DNA of 64,000 nt from AC-32 sp963728765 (GTDB taxonomy: Bacteria > Actinomycetota > Thermoleophilia > Gaiellales > Gaiellaceae): positions 62,001-126,000 of the forward strand of contig CAVSKX010000001.1 of NCBI GenBank assembly GCA_963728765.1. Reading direction: 5' to 3'. Both the position numbers and the translations under genes were made by a program. Below are positions 35,250 through 43,763 of this stretch, piece by piece. Every line of letters begins with the position of its first letter. Positions within the stretch are counted from its first letter, which is position 1. The notes beneath the pieces were generated by a model, which searched no databases, was not told the origin of the DNA, and worked only from the letters and a program-made list of their open reading frames with translations.

Positions 35250-36419
35250 ATGGCACAGCAGTCGTTCCGCCGCCTCGGCGTGTCCGCGCCCGTCGTGGAC
35301 GCGCTCGCCGAACGAGGCATCCAGCACCCCTTCGACATCCAGGAGCGCGCGCTGCCCGACGCGCTGCGCGGCCTGGACGTCCTCGTCCGCTCTCCCACCG
35401 GGTCGGGCAAGACCCTGGCCTTCGCGCTGTCGATCGTCGAGCGCACCGAGCCGGCAGACGGCCGGCCGTCGGCGCTCGTGCTCGTGCCGACGCGCGAGCT
35501 CGCGGCGCAGGTGACGGATGAGCTCGAGCCGCTGGCCCGGGCGCGCGGCCTGGCGGTCGCTCCCGCGTACGGCGGCGTGCCGCTGCGCACGCAGGCAAAC
35601 CGGGTCAAGGGCGCGCACGTCCTCGTCGCGACGCCGGGCCGGCTCGAGGACCTCGCGCAGCGCCGGCTCGTCGACCTCTCCCGCGTCCGCACGTTCGTGC
35701 TGGACGAGGCCGACCGCATGCTCGACATGGGCTTCCAGCCGCAGGTCGACAAGCTCGTGCGCCGGCTGCCGCGCAACCGGCAGACGATGTTCTTCTCGGC
35801 GACGCTCGACGGTGAGGTCGGTGCGCTCGCGCGCAAGTACACGAACAGTCCCTCGCGAATCGAGGGCTCGCTGCCCGCGGGCAAGCAGCCGGGCGAGATC
35901 GAGCACCGCTTCGTCTCTGTGACCCCGGACACGAAGGTCGAGACCCTCGTCGAGCACATCCGCGAGTCGAGCTCGACGCTCGTCTTCGTCCGCACCAAGC
36001 GCGGCGCCGACCGGCTCGTCCAGAAGCTCTCGCGCCACGGTGTCGCCGCCGTCGCGATGCACGGCGACATGTCCCAGAACGCTCGCGAGCGGGCGCTCGC
36101 CCGCTTCGAGAGCGGCAAGGCCGAGACGCTCGTCGCCACCGACGTCGCCGCCCGCGGCCTCGACCTGGACGACGTCACGCACGTGATCAACTTCGACCCG
36201 CCCGAGGAGGACAAGGGGTACGTGCACCGCACCGGCCGCACGGGCCGCGCAGGCCGCAGTGGAACCGCGATCACCTTCGTGCTGCCTGAGCAGCAGGCCG
36301 ACACCAGCCGCGTCGCTCGCCGGCTTGGCCACCGCGAGCAGTTCGAAGAAGCCGGAATGAAGTCGGCTCCCGCGAAGCTCCTCTACACAAGCCGTCGCGG
36401 CCGCCGTTCAAAGTGGTAG
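35250..36419 (+). CDS. DEAD-box ATP-dependent RNA helicase
   Basis: A 389-residue helicase core with Q motif (FDIQERAL), motif I SPTGSGKTLAF, Ia PTRELAAQV, II VLDEADRMLD, III FSAT and VI HRTGRTGRAGR. The C-terminal extension is very short and basic (SRRGRRSKW), so this is a minimal family member like RhlE/DeaD cores, acting in ribosome assembly or RNA turnover. AAAGGAG lies nine bases before ATG 35250. Confidence 0.93.
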   Translation: MAQQSFRRLGVSAPVVDALAERGIQHPFDIQERALPDALRGLDVLVRSPTGSGKTLAFALSIVERTEPADGRPSALVLVPTRELAAQVTDELEPLARARGLAVAPAYGGVPLRTQANRVKGAHVLVATPGRLEDLAQRRLVDLSRVRTFVLDEADRMLDMGFQPQVDKLVRRLPRNRQTMFFSATLDGEVGALARKYTNSPSRIEGSLPAGKQPGEIEHRFVSVTPDTKVETLVEHIRESSSTLVFVRTKRGADRLVQKLSRHGVAAVAMHGDMSQNARERALARFESGKAETLVATDVAARGLDLDDVTHVINFDPPEEDKGYVHRTGRTGRAGRSGTAITFVLPEQQADTSRVARRLGHREQFEEAGMKSAPAKLLYTSRRGRRSKW

Positions 36420-36435
36420 CCAGTTTGCCCGGCGG

Positions 36436-37728
36436 TCAGCCGCGGAGCGTGCGATCGAAGAAGCCGACGACCCGCCGCTCGTATTCAACAGGCCGCGCCG
36501 AGAGACCGTGCGTGTGCGAGGTGTCGATCTTCCAGATCTGCTTCGGCGCAGGCGTCACCTCGTAGTAGTCGGGGTTGTTGTCCTCGCCGCCGGCACCCTT
36601 CGTCGCGTAGATGAAGAACACCGGCGTCGACTCGATCCGGCCAACAAGCGTCTTCAGGTTGGGCGGCGGCAGGCGGTTCGAGAACACCGCGGTGCCCGCC
36701 GTCATCACGCCGGTGAACGCGACCTCCGGCACCTTGCGCAGGCTCATGCGGAGAGCGTTCTCGCGGACCGACCTGTAGCCCGCGCCTTCGGACACGACGG
36801 CGCCGAGAGCCGGCGTCTCGGCGGCCGTCTGCAGGAATGCCTCGCCGCCGACGGAGAGGCCGAGCCCGCCGATCCGGGTCGAGTCGACGTCGTCGCGGCT
36901 GCGCAGATACGCGATCGCGCCGCGCAGGTCGTCGTCGAATCCCCAGCCGAGTGCGTTCGGATCACCTTCGCTCGTCCCTTCGCCGCGTCGGTCGAAGACG
37001 AGGACGCCGTACCCGTGGCGAACGAGCATCCGCGCGTGTCGTTGCGTGCCCTTCTTGCCCGGGTACACGATCACGGCGGCGCCGTTCCTCGGCCGGACGA
37101 ACCAGCCGTCCAGCCTGAGCCCGTCGTGCGACTGGAACGAGACCGGCTGGTACGGCGCGCCGAGGTTCCCGTTCGGCGTCTTCAGCCGCGCGGCATGCGT
37201 GAACCCGTACGAGAGCGACAGCGGGAAGAGCACGAAGTAGCCGCCGAGGACCCACGCGACGGCCAGCAGAGCCCGGCGGGTGTAGCGCCGAACGCGCGAG
37301 CCGTCGTGCCTCCGGCCTCGCCAGGCGGTCCAGATGCCGAGGAGCACGAGCACCACGCCGCCGACGGCAGAGAGGAGGCCCGTGAAGTCGTCACCCGAGA
37401 GGCCCTCGCTCGGGCCGTAGTAGGCGGCTTCGGTGCTGCCCATCACGATCCCCAGGACTCCGAGCACAACCGCCAGCGCAGCCCGGAGGCCCGGGCGTAG
37501 GCGCGGGTAGGCCACGGCTGCACCCACGAGGAGCGCAACCGGGAGCAGCCCGCTCACGAGGTGGTCGGCAGCTGAAGTGCCCGGCTCCGGCTGGAAGAAG
37601 CTGTCGTCCAGAACGTGGAGCGCGATGACGCCGAAGGCGGCGGCGGCGATCTTCGTCTCGGCCCGGGCGGCGGACACACGCTCCGAGAGGCCGTTGCGGC
37701 CGGCGACCTGGTCGGCGGCGATGCTCAC
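36436..37728 (-). CDS. Membrane-anchored alpha/beta hydrolase
   Basis: A 430-residue protein: about four membrane helices in residues 28-185 and an alpha/beta-hydrolase domain afterwards. The nucleophile elbow is GLSVGG, the oxyanion region FDRRGEGTSEG, and the C-terminal His may be in DTSHTHGLSARP. It resembles the YqkD/FrsA-like hydrolases attached to the membrane. GTG 37728 is chosen as start since similarity begins there. A palindrome lies 23 bases upstream. Confidence 0.75.
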   Translation of the reverse strand: MSIAADQVAGRNGLSERVSAARAETKIAAAAFGVIALHVLDDSFFQPEPGTSAADHLVSGLLPVALLVGAAVAYPRLRPGLRAALAVVLGVLGIVMGSTEAAYYGPSEGLSGDDFTGLLSAVGGVVLVLLGIWTAWRGRRHDGSRVRRYTRRALLAVAWVLGGYFVLFPLSLSYGFTHAARLKTPNGNLGAPYQPVSFQSHDGLRLDGWFVRPRNGAAVIVYPGKKGTQRHARMLVRHGYGVLVFDRRGEGTSEGDPNALGWGFDDDLRGAIAYLRSRDDVDSTRIGGLGLSVGGEAFLQTAAETPALGAVVSEGAGYRSVRENALRMSLRKVPEVAFTGVMTAGTAVFSNRLPPPNLKTLVGRIESTPVFFIYATKGAGGEDNNPDYYEVTPAPKQIWKIDTSHTHGLSARPVEYERRVVGFFDRTLRG

Positions 37729-37750
37729 GTGACGAGCGTCGCATCCTGGG

Positions 37751-37771
37751 CCGCCGCATGCAATGCGGCGG
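37751..37771. promoter_or_regulatory. Perfect inverted repeat upstream of the membrane hydrolase
   Basis: CCGCCGCAT (37751-37759) and ATGCGGCGG (37763-37771) are perfect complements around GCA. It sits 23 bases before the hydrolase start and about 110 before the MMPL remnant, so it could be an operator for either, or a leader hairpin. Confidence 0.3.
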
Positions 37772-37881
37772 ACGGGTGGGCCGAGGTTCGGGTAACTGGC
37801 CGGGCCTAGAGAATCGTGCTGAAACCGCGCTAGGGTCGGCTGCAGAGGCTGTCGCGCAACCAGCGGGGAGGGGGCGAGGCG

Positions 37882-39156
37882 ATGGCGACGGCGCTGTCCT
37901 CGGAGGTCGCACACGCCGACCGGCTGGTGATCACCCTCCGTGCGGTAGAGAAGTACGTGTCCAGCATCTTCGGTACTCCCCCTACACCGCGCGGAACGCG
38001 GCCTGATCAGCGACGAGCGCCACGCGGCGATGGTCAAGTGGGAGATGAAGGGAGACGCCGATCGAGCCCAGGACACATCGACGCGCTCTCGGCCGCGACG
38101 GACAAGGTCGGGACGCAGCACCCCGGCTTCTTCGTGGGCCACGCCGGGTCAGCTCCGACAAGGGGCTCGAGAAGATGTTCGGAGATCAGCTCAAGCTGGC
38201 CGGCGAGCGCTCGATCCCGATCACGATCGCCGTGCTGTTGATCGTGCTTGGGAGCCTGGTGGCGGTCGGCATCCCGATCCTGCTCGCCGCGTCGGGCGTT
38301 CTCGCCACGATCGGCCTCGTGAAACCGATCGACGTCGAGGTCAACGCCTCTCACGACGTCGCCCGGGTGACCATCCCACTGGTCGGCAGCGGCGTCGATT
38401 CGACGTCGAACGACGCCCTGAACACGCTGCGCAACGACGTCCTGCCGGCCACGATCGGGAAGGTTCCGAACGCGAGCTTCGCCGTCACGGGCACCACGGC
38501 CCAGTCGGTCGACCAGAACTCGCTGCTGAAAAGCAAGGCGCCGATCGTGTTCGGGTTCGTCCTGATCTTCGCCTTCGCCCTGCTCCTCGTCACGTTCCGC
38601 TCGATCGTGATCGCGCTGAAGGCGATCGTGCTCAACCTGCTCTCCGTGGCGGCGGCCTACGGCGCGATGATCCTGATCTTCCAGTACGGCTGGGGCGAGA
38701 GTCTGTTCGACTTCACCTCGAACGGCGGCATCGCCTACTGGCTGCCGATCTTCCTGTTCGTGATCCTGTTCGGGCTCTCGATGGATTACCACATCCTCAT
38801 CCTGACCCGGGTGGTGAGAGAGGCGTACGACCGCGGTCTCTCGACCGAGGAGGCGGTCGAGCACGGAATCAGCACGATGGCGGCGTCGCACCAGCGCAGC
38901 GCTGGTGATGGTCGGCGTCTTCGCCGTGTTCGCGCTGATGCCGATCCTCGACATGAAGGAGATGGGCATCGGCCTGGTCGTCGCGGTGCTGATCGACGCC
39001 ACGATCATCCGCGCGGTGCTGCTGCCGGCGTCGATGAAGCTGCTCGGCGACTGGAACTGGTACCTGCCCAGCTGGCTCGAGTGGCTGCCACGCCTCGAGC
39101 CGGGCACCGAAGACGAAGCGCCTCGGGTCGAGGCAGCACCGGTCCCCGCAGCCTAG
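37882..39156 (+). pseudogene. Broken MMPL/RND family transporter
   Basis: Pieces of one MMPL protein occur in successive frames: an N-terminal frame from ATG 37882 with a good ribosome binding site, then LISDERHAAMVKWEMKGDAD (about 38005-38065), IDALSAATDKVGTQHPGFF, MFGDQLKLAGERSIPITIA onward (38175) and VMVGVFAVFALMPILDMKE (about 38906-39156). At least four frame changes are needed. Around 38325 the protein jumps from the first membrane block (ASGVLATIGLV) straight to the second periplasmic domain, so a large internal piece is deleted. About 420 of the usual 700 or more residues remain. MMPL proteins export lipids or drugs; this one cannot work. Confidence 0.85.
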
Positions 39157-39163
39157 GACGAAC

Positions 39164-39196
39164 GCGACGGGCGCGGCCTCACGCCGCGCCCGTCGC
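39164..39196. terminator. Strong hairpin between the MMPL remnant and the sigma factor gene
   Basis: GCGACGGGCGCGG (39164-39176) and CCGCGCCCGTCGC (39184-39196) pair perfectly over 13 bases around a seven-base loop. It sits between convergent transcription units, eight bases after the MMPL stop and ten before the sigma factor stop. No T-run follows on either side. Confidence 0.65.
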
Positions 39197-39205
39197 TGAA
39201 CATCA

Positions 39206-40237
39206 CTAGGCCGCTTCGGCCAGCTCGTCCTGAAGCCGGGCCAGCGCCTCGGCCTCGAGCTGGCGCACACGCTCGCGCGTGATGCCGAGCTCCTTGCCGA
39301 TCGCCTCGAGGGCCTTCGGCTCGCCACCGATGCCGAAGCGCAGCTCGATGATCCGGCGCTGCCGCTCGGGCAGCGACGCGATCGCCTCGCGCACCTCCCG
39401 TCGGCGCAGGGAGTCGACCGCCTCGTCCTCGGGGCTGTCGGCGTTCTCGTCGTTGAAGAGGTCGCCGAGCTCTCCGTCCTCCTCCGAGCCGATCGGCCGG
39501 TTCAGCGAGACGTTCGCCTCGACGGCGTCGAGCGCCTCCTGTACGTGCACGAGCTCGAGCTCGGCCTCCTCGGCCAGCTCCTCGCGCGTCGGCTTGCGGC
39601 CGAGCTGGGTCTCGAGCCGGGTCTGCGCCCGCGAGAGCTTGACCCGCCGCTCGTTCACGTGCGTCGGGATGCGGATCGTCGCCGACTGGTTCGAGATCGC
39701 CCGCTGGCACGCCTGGCGAATCCACCAGGTGGCGTAGGTCGAGAACTTGAAGCCCTTCCGCCAGTCGAACTTCTCGACCGCGCGGTTGAGCCCGATCACG
39801 CCCTCCTGGACGAGATCCAGCAGCGGCAGGTCCTTCCGCTGGTAGCGCTTGGCGATCGAGATCACCAGGCGCAGATTCGAGTTGATCATGCGCTCCTTGG
39901 CCTCGGCATCGCCGCGCTCGACGCGCTTCGCCAGCGCGACCTCCTCCGCCGCCGTCAGCAGCGGATACCGGCCGGCCCGGTGCATGAAGAGTGAGAGCGC
40001 GTCCGACGGGTTCGGCGCCGCGACGTGGGTCGCGATCTGCTCCGGAGCCGGGGGCGGCGCGACGATCTCGACCTCCCTGGCCTCGAGCTCGGCGCGGACC
40101 TCGGCGAGCTCCTCCTCGTCGAGGTCGTGCTCGAGCGCGAACGCCTCCAGGGCGGTCTCCTCGATCGACGCGTTCTCCTCGGCCTCCTCGAGGAACGCGG
40201 GGACTGCAAGTTCAAGCACGTTGCTCAGTTTCTTCAC
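39206..40237 (-). CDS. Sigma-70 family RNA polymerase sigma factor (group 1/2, SigA/RpoD-like)
   Basis: A 343-residue sigma factor. After an acidic N-terminus of about 75 residues come region 1.2 (DALSLFMHRAGRYPLLTAAEEV), region 2 (NLRLVISIAKRYQRKDLPLLDL ... FKFSTYATWWIRQACQRAI), region 3, and region 4 ending with LEAIGKELGITRERVRQLE. The strict conservation of regions 2.4 and 4.2 suggests housekeeping-type promoters. The start is GTG 40237, with AAGGA very close upstream; the frame stays open to 40366, but the hairpin and low coding quality there argue for a leader. Confidence 0.88.
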   Translation of the reverse strand: MKKLSNVLELAVPAFLEEAEENASIEETALEAFALEHDLDEEELAEVRAELEAREVEIVAPPPAPEQIATHVAAPNPSDALSLFMHRAGRYPLLTAAEEVALAKRVERGDAEAKERMINSNLRLVISIAKRYQRKDLPLLDLVQEGVIGLNRAVEKFDWRKGFKFSTYATWWIRQACQRAISNQSATIRIPTHVNERRVKLSRAQTRLETQLGRKPTREELAEEAELELVHVQEALDAVEANVSLNRPIGSEEDGELGDLFNDENADSPEDEAVDSLRRREVREAIASLPERQRRIIELRFGIGGEPKALEAIGKELGITRERVRQLEAEALARLQDELAEAA

Positions 40238-40262
40238 ACTTCCTTCACGTTCGTGGGTGTCA

Positions 40263-40282
40263 GGCGAACGAAGGCGTTCGCC
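40263..40282. promoter_or_regulatory. Perfect hairpin in the sigma factor leader
   Basis: GGCGAACG (40263-40270) and CGTTCGCC (40275-40282) are perfect complements around AAGG. It lies 26 bases upstream of the sigma factor start, in a stretch that also has the AT-rich AATATATT (40332-40339), a plausible -10 region. It may be an operator or a leader hairpin controlling translation. Confidence 0.4.
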
Positions 40283-40497
40283 ACCAACACCTAAAACGGC
40301 CACTGGGGCCGTCGTATTCCTGCTTGGACCAAATATATTCGCCGAGCCGGTGACGCTTTCGTCCACCTCATCCGGCTGACCTTCCGCTTCCGCGTAGTGC
40401 CCTCCGGCGAGGCTTCGTCCTACTCGCGCTCCGTGCTCGGCGCAAGCGGCAACCTAACGATGGGGACAGGTCCGTACAAGGCCACGAAAAAGCTCGT

Positions 40498-40522
40498 CCT
40501 CGCTCTTTGCGGGGTTTTCTTC
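40498..40522. terminator. Bidirectional intrinsic terminator behind marR
   Basis: CCTCGC (40498-40503) pairs with GCGGGG (40509-40514), with one T-G pair, followed on the plus strand by TTTTCTTC. On the minus strand a TTTTT run lies nine bases further on (40485-40489), so it can also end the marR transcript, whose stop codon is directly adjacent. Confidence 0.6.
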
Positions 40523-40997
40523 ACGGGGTGCAGTCGAGGTCGTCTGAGGGGTCATGGGGCAACCGCTCGAGCAAGCCGCCGAGCGTCTTGAGCTCGTCCT
40601 TCGAGAAGCGCCCACGGAAGAGCTCGGTGATGTCCGCAACGTGGGTGTCGGCCGCCTCGCGAAGCTTTTCCAGCCCCGCCTCGGTCAGCTGCGCGTAGGT
40701 CACGCGGGCGTCGGACTCGCAGGTAGCGCGCTCGACGTAGCCGGCTCGCTCCAGCCCCTCGAGCAATCGGGTGATCCCTGACGGCGTGAGCAGCACGCTC
40801 TGGGCGAGGTCGACGCGGCGTAGCCGGCGGCCGTCCGCGCGCGCGAGGTGGAGCAGCACCTCGTAATCGTTGAGCGTGAGCCCGTGATCGGCGACCAGTT
40901 GCGCGTTGAAACGCCGCGTCGTCGTCGCATGGACACGGAGGAGCGCGACCCACGCCGTGATCTCGGGAGTCGTTCGCCTGGGTACTTGCGTACTCAA
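40521..40997 (-). CDS. MarR family transcriptional regulator
   Basis: A 158-residue winged-helix regulator: LTLNDYEVLLHLARADGRRLRRVDLAQSV, then LLTPSGITRLLEGLERAGYVER (recognition helix) and a wing with DARVTYAQLTEAG. I take TTG 40997 as start because AGGAG lies seven bases upstream; the frame is open to 41012. It is divergent from yceI, and the shared region has TACTTG/CAAGTA boxes, so it probably represses yceI and itself. Confidence 0.85.
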   Translation of the reverse strand: MSTQVPRRTTPEITAWVALLRVHATTTRRFNAQLVADHGLTLNDYEVLLHLARADGRRLRRVDLAQSVLLTPSGITRLLEGLERAGYVERATCESDARVTYAQLTEAGLEKLREAADTHVADITELFRGRFSKDELKTLGGLLERLPHDPSDDLDCTP

Positions 40998-41046
40998 TAC
41001 TTGACTCCTCAACTTCTTCTGGCTAAGATTGTTGACGGCTCAAGTA
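40983..41046. promoter_or_regulatory. Candidate MarR boxes and yceI promoter
   Basis: A near-consensus promoter reads plus-ward: TTGACT (41001-41006), a 17-base spacer and TAAGAT (41024-41029), giving a start about 40 bases before yceI. Boxes TACTTG occur at 40983-40988 and 40998-41003, and the inverted CAAGTA at 41041-41046. The second overlaps the -35 hexamer and the third lies just after the expected start, as expected for repression. Confidence 0.6.
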
Positions 41047-41074
41047 TAGCTCACAGAAACAGGAAAGGAGAGCC

Positions 41075-41584
41075 GTGTCCACCAGCACCATCACCGCCGC
41101 TGAGGTCATCCCGACCGGGACGTGGATCGTCGATCCCGTTCATACGACGATCGGCTTCCAGGTCACCGACACGAGCGACCTCATCAGCTCCGTCAACGGC
41201 CGCTTCACCGAGTTCGAGGGTTGGATCCGCGCCGACGGGCAGCCGTCGATCGAGGGCGCGATCCGCGTCGACAGTCTTCGCACCGACAACGAGCAGCGCG
41301 ACGCGCACCTGATCTCGCCCGACTTCCTCGAGGTGGCAACGCACCCGGAGATTCGCTTCGAGTCGACAGCACTCGAGCCGGTCGGAGAAGACCGGTTCGC
41401 GCTCCGCGGCCGGCTCTTCGTCAAGGAGCAGCCCTTCGAGGTCGAGCTCCAGGGCCGGATGCGGGGCCATGGTACGGGGAAGGCCGGCGACGAGCGCATC
41501 GTGCTCGACGTCGACGGCTCGTTCGACTGGGGCACCACCACCGTCGAGATCACCGCAGGCGTCTCGGCCACGAAGCAGGTCTGA
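41075..41584 (+). CDS. YceI family protein
   Basis: A 169-residue lipocalin-like beta-barrel protein: WIVDPVHTTIGFQVTDT at the start, then VDSLRTDNEQRDAHLISPDFLEVATHPEIRFES and a C-terminal ITAGVSATKQV. YceI proteins bind isoprenoid-like molecules (polyisoprenoid, possibly quinone). No signal peptide, so cytoplasmic. GTG 41075 is preceded by AGGAAAGGAG. Under the adjacent MarR regulator. Confidence 0.87.
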   Translation: MSTSTITAAEVIPTGTWIVDPVHTTIGFQVTDTSDLISSVNGRFTEFEGWIRADGQPSIEGAIRVDSLRTDNEQRDAHLISPDFLEVATHPEIRFESTALEPVGEDRFALRGRLFVKEQPFEVELQGRMRGHGTGKAGDERIVLDVDGSFDWGTTTVEITAGVSATKQV

Positions 41585-41687
41585 GGCGTCGCTTGCGATG
41601 CCGATCTCAGGACGTGCGGGCTCTGGCCGCGCGTCCGTCTGAGATCGCGGACCAGGAACAACGATGTCCACAAAAAAGGAACCAACG

Positions 41688-42242
41688 ATGAGGATCCTCG
41701 GAATCGCCGGCAGCCTCCGGAAGGGCTCGTACAACCGCTCGCTTCTGCGCGCGGCACGCGAGCTGCTGCCCGAAGGCGTCGAGCTCGTCGAGTACGAGAT
41801 CGGCACGCTGCCGCTCTACGACGGTGACGTCGAGGCAGCCGGCGATCCCGAGCCCGTCGTCCGGTTCAAGCAGGCGATCCGCGACGCCGACGCGCTCCTG
41901 ATCGCCACGCCCGAGTACAACCGCGGCGTCCCCGGCGTCCTCAAGAACGCGGTCGACTGGGCCTCACGGCCGCCGCTCGGCTCGCCGCTGACCGGCAAGC
42001 CGGTCGGGATCATGGGCGCCTCGACCGGTCGCGGCGGCACCGCCCGCGCGCAGGAGCAGCTCCGCGCCGCCTTGGAGTTCTCCCGCGCGACCGTGCTCGA
42101 GCAGCCCGAGGTGCTCGTGCCCGAGGCGTTCATGCGCTTCGAGGAGCACGGCGAGCTCGTAGACAGCGGAATCCACGCGGAGCTGGCCGAGCTCGTCGAC
42201 ACCCTCATCCGCGTCGCCGGCGGTGTTACGCTCGCCGCGTGA
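41688..42242 (+). CDS. NAD(P)H-dependent FMN reductase
   Basis: A 184-residue flavodoxin-fold enzyme with GIAGSLRKGSYNRSLLRAA (FMN phosphate loop), TPEYNRGVPGVLKNAVDWAS and GIMGASTGRGG. It reduces FMN, quinones or azo compounds. Two ATG codons, 41664 and 41688, have AGGAAC-type sites; 41688 fits the family N-terminus. With YceI and MarR it forms a module that likely responds to quinones or electrophiles. Confidence 0.88.
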   Translation: MRILGIAGSLRKGSYNRSLLRAARELLPEGVELVEYEIGTLPLYDGDVEAAGDPEPVVRFKQAIRDADALLIATPEYNRGVPGVLKNAVDWASRPPLGSPLTGKPVGIMGASTGRGGTARAQEQLRAALEFSRATVLEQPEVLVPEAFMRFEEHGELVDSGIHAELAELVDTLIRVAGGVTLAA

Positions 42243-42324
42243 GGACTTTACGCGTTTGGTTTGGCTGGAGCTCTCGAGTCGGTCATCGTGGCTTGGTGCA
42301 ACGAATCGCTCGCGAGGTTGGCGT

Positions 42325-42702
42325 ATGAGTACGGTCGGCGAGATCATGACCAGCGACGTCCTCACGGTCGACCCGTCGGACACGATCGGCGAAACCGCGC
42401 AGCAGATGGTCGAGCGGGGCGTCAGCTCGGCCGTCGTGTCCGACTACGGCACGCTGATCGGGATCGTCACGGAGCGCGACCTGACCCGCGCGGTTGCGGG
42501 CCGCGTGCACACGAGCGAGGCGCGCGTGCGCGAGTGGATGACCTCCGACCCGATCACGCTCGGGCCGGACGCCAACGCGGACGAGGCCGCGAAGATCATG
42601 CTCGACAACGGCTTTCGGCACGTGCCGATCGTCGACGAGGGCCGCGCGGTCGGGATCGTCTCGATCCGCGACGTCGCCCGCTGGAGCACCGAGGAGAGCT
42701 AA
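42325..42702 (+). CDS. Two-CBS-domain protein
   Basis: A 125-residue protein made of two CBS domains (VGEIMTSDVLTVDPSDTIGE and REWMTSDPITLGPDANADEA), each ending in the GIVTERDL / GIVSIRDV strand. Such proteins bind adenine nucleotides and regulate partners. GAGG lies eight bases before ATG 42325. It ends eight bases before the convergent dinB. Confidence 0.88.
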   Translation: MSTVGEIMTSDVLTVDPSDTIGETAQQMVERGVSSAVVSDYGTLIGIVTERDLTRAVAGRVHTSEARVREWMTSDPITLGPDANADEAAKIMLDNGFRHVPIVDEGRAVGIVSIRDVARWSTEES

Positions 42703-42710
42703 GAGGGCGA

Positions 42711-43763
42711 TCAGACGAGCTCGAGCTGACGGTGCGCGTCGAGGCCGGACACGCCGACGCCGACCAACCGCAACGCGCCCGGTCGGTCGGCGAGCGCGCG
42801 GTCGAGGCAGGAGCAGGCGAGCTCCCAGATCCGCTCGGCGTCGTCCGTGCCCACCGGCAGCGACGTCGAACGCGAGCGGATCGAGAAGTCCGGGTAGCGC
42901 ACCTTCGTCGTCACCGTGCGCCCGACTTGACCGCTCGCCTCGAGCCGCTCGGCGACGTGACCTGCGAGGCGGCGCAGCTCCTCCTGAAGCCGCTCGACCC
43001 CCGCGACGTCGCGCGGAAAGGTCTCCTCGGCGCTGATCGAGATGGTTTCGACGCTCAGCTCGAGCGGCCGCGGGTCGATTCCCCGCGCGCGATCGCGCAG
43101 CAGCGGCCCGAGCTTGCCGGGGAGCAGGCCGCGGAGCCTCGCTTCGTCGAGCGCGGCGAGGTCGCCGATCGTCTCGACCTCCGCGCGCCGCAGCCGCTCC
43201 TCGGCGCGCGGCCCGACTCCGGGCAGGCGGCGCACGTCGAACGGCGCCAGGAAGTGGGCCTCCCGCCCCGCGGGCACGACCGTGATCCCACCGGGCTTAC
43301 GGCGGTCGCTCGCGATCTTCGAAACCACCTTGCAGCTCGACACCCCGAGCGAGCACGAGAGGCTGGTCGCGCCGCGCACGGCCGCCTGCACCGCCTCCGC
43401 GACGGCCCTCGCCAGACCGAAGTCAGCCGCCACCTCCCTCACGTCCAGGTAGCCCTCGTCCATGCCGGTCCGCTCGACGGTCGGCACCACCTCGCGCACC
43501 GCCGCCCACACCGCCTTCGAGTACTCGGAGTAGAGGCGCTTCCGCGGCTGGAGGAAGACCGCCTGCGGGCAGCGGCGCAGCGCCTCGGCACACGACATCG
43601 CCGAGTGGATGCCGTAGCGGCGCGCGACATAGTTCGCCGTCGCGACGACGCCGCGGCCGTGGGGGTCGCCGCCGACGACCAGCGGTCGCCGGCGCAGTCC
43701 GGGGTCCTCGAGCTCCTCCACGGCGGCGAAGAAGGCGTCGAGGTCGAGGTGCGCGACGATCAT
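42711..43763 (-). CDS. dinB: DNA polymerase IV (Y-family)
   Basis: A 350-residue translesion polymerase starting MIVAHLDLDAFFAAVEE (metal-binding Asp) with GMDEGYLDV (second acidic pair), the thumb helix-hairpin-helix LPGVGPRAEERL and a little-finger domain. It lacks a recognisable beta-clamp peptide at the very C-terminus (HRQLELV may serve). ATG 43763 overlaps the end of the antiporter frame by four bases. A long frame joining it to the antiporter is an artefact of a frameshift there. Confidence 0.92.
   Translation of the reverse strand: MIVAHLDLDAFFAAVEELEDPGLRRRPLVVGGDPHGRGVVATANYVARRYGIHSAMSCAEALRRCPQAVFLQPRKRLYSEYSKAVWAAVREVVPTVERTGMDEGYLDVREVAADFGLARAVAEAVQAAVRGATSLSCSLGVSSCKVVSKIASDRRKPGGITVVPAGREAHFLAPFDVRRLPGVGPRAEERLRRAEVETIGDLAALDEARLRGLLPGKLGPLLRDRARGIDPRPLELSVETISISAEETFPRDVAGVERLQEELRRLAGHVAERLEASGQVGRTVTTKVRYPDFSIRSRSTSLPVGTDDAERIWELACSCLDRALADRPGALRLVGVGVSGLDAHRQLELV

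Noticed and set aside
35124..36332. Long minus-strand frames opposite the DEAD-box helicase
   Set aside because: Shadows of the helicase gene caused by high third-position GC; the same applies to most long frames opposite real genes here.
40340..40522. Small RNA on the plus strand ending at the hairpin 40498-40522
   Set aside because: The hairpin is well explained as the terminator of marR, and no promoter is visible for a plus-strand transcript.
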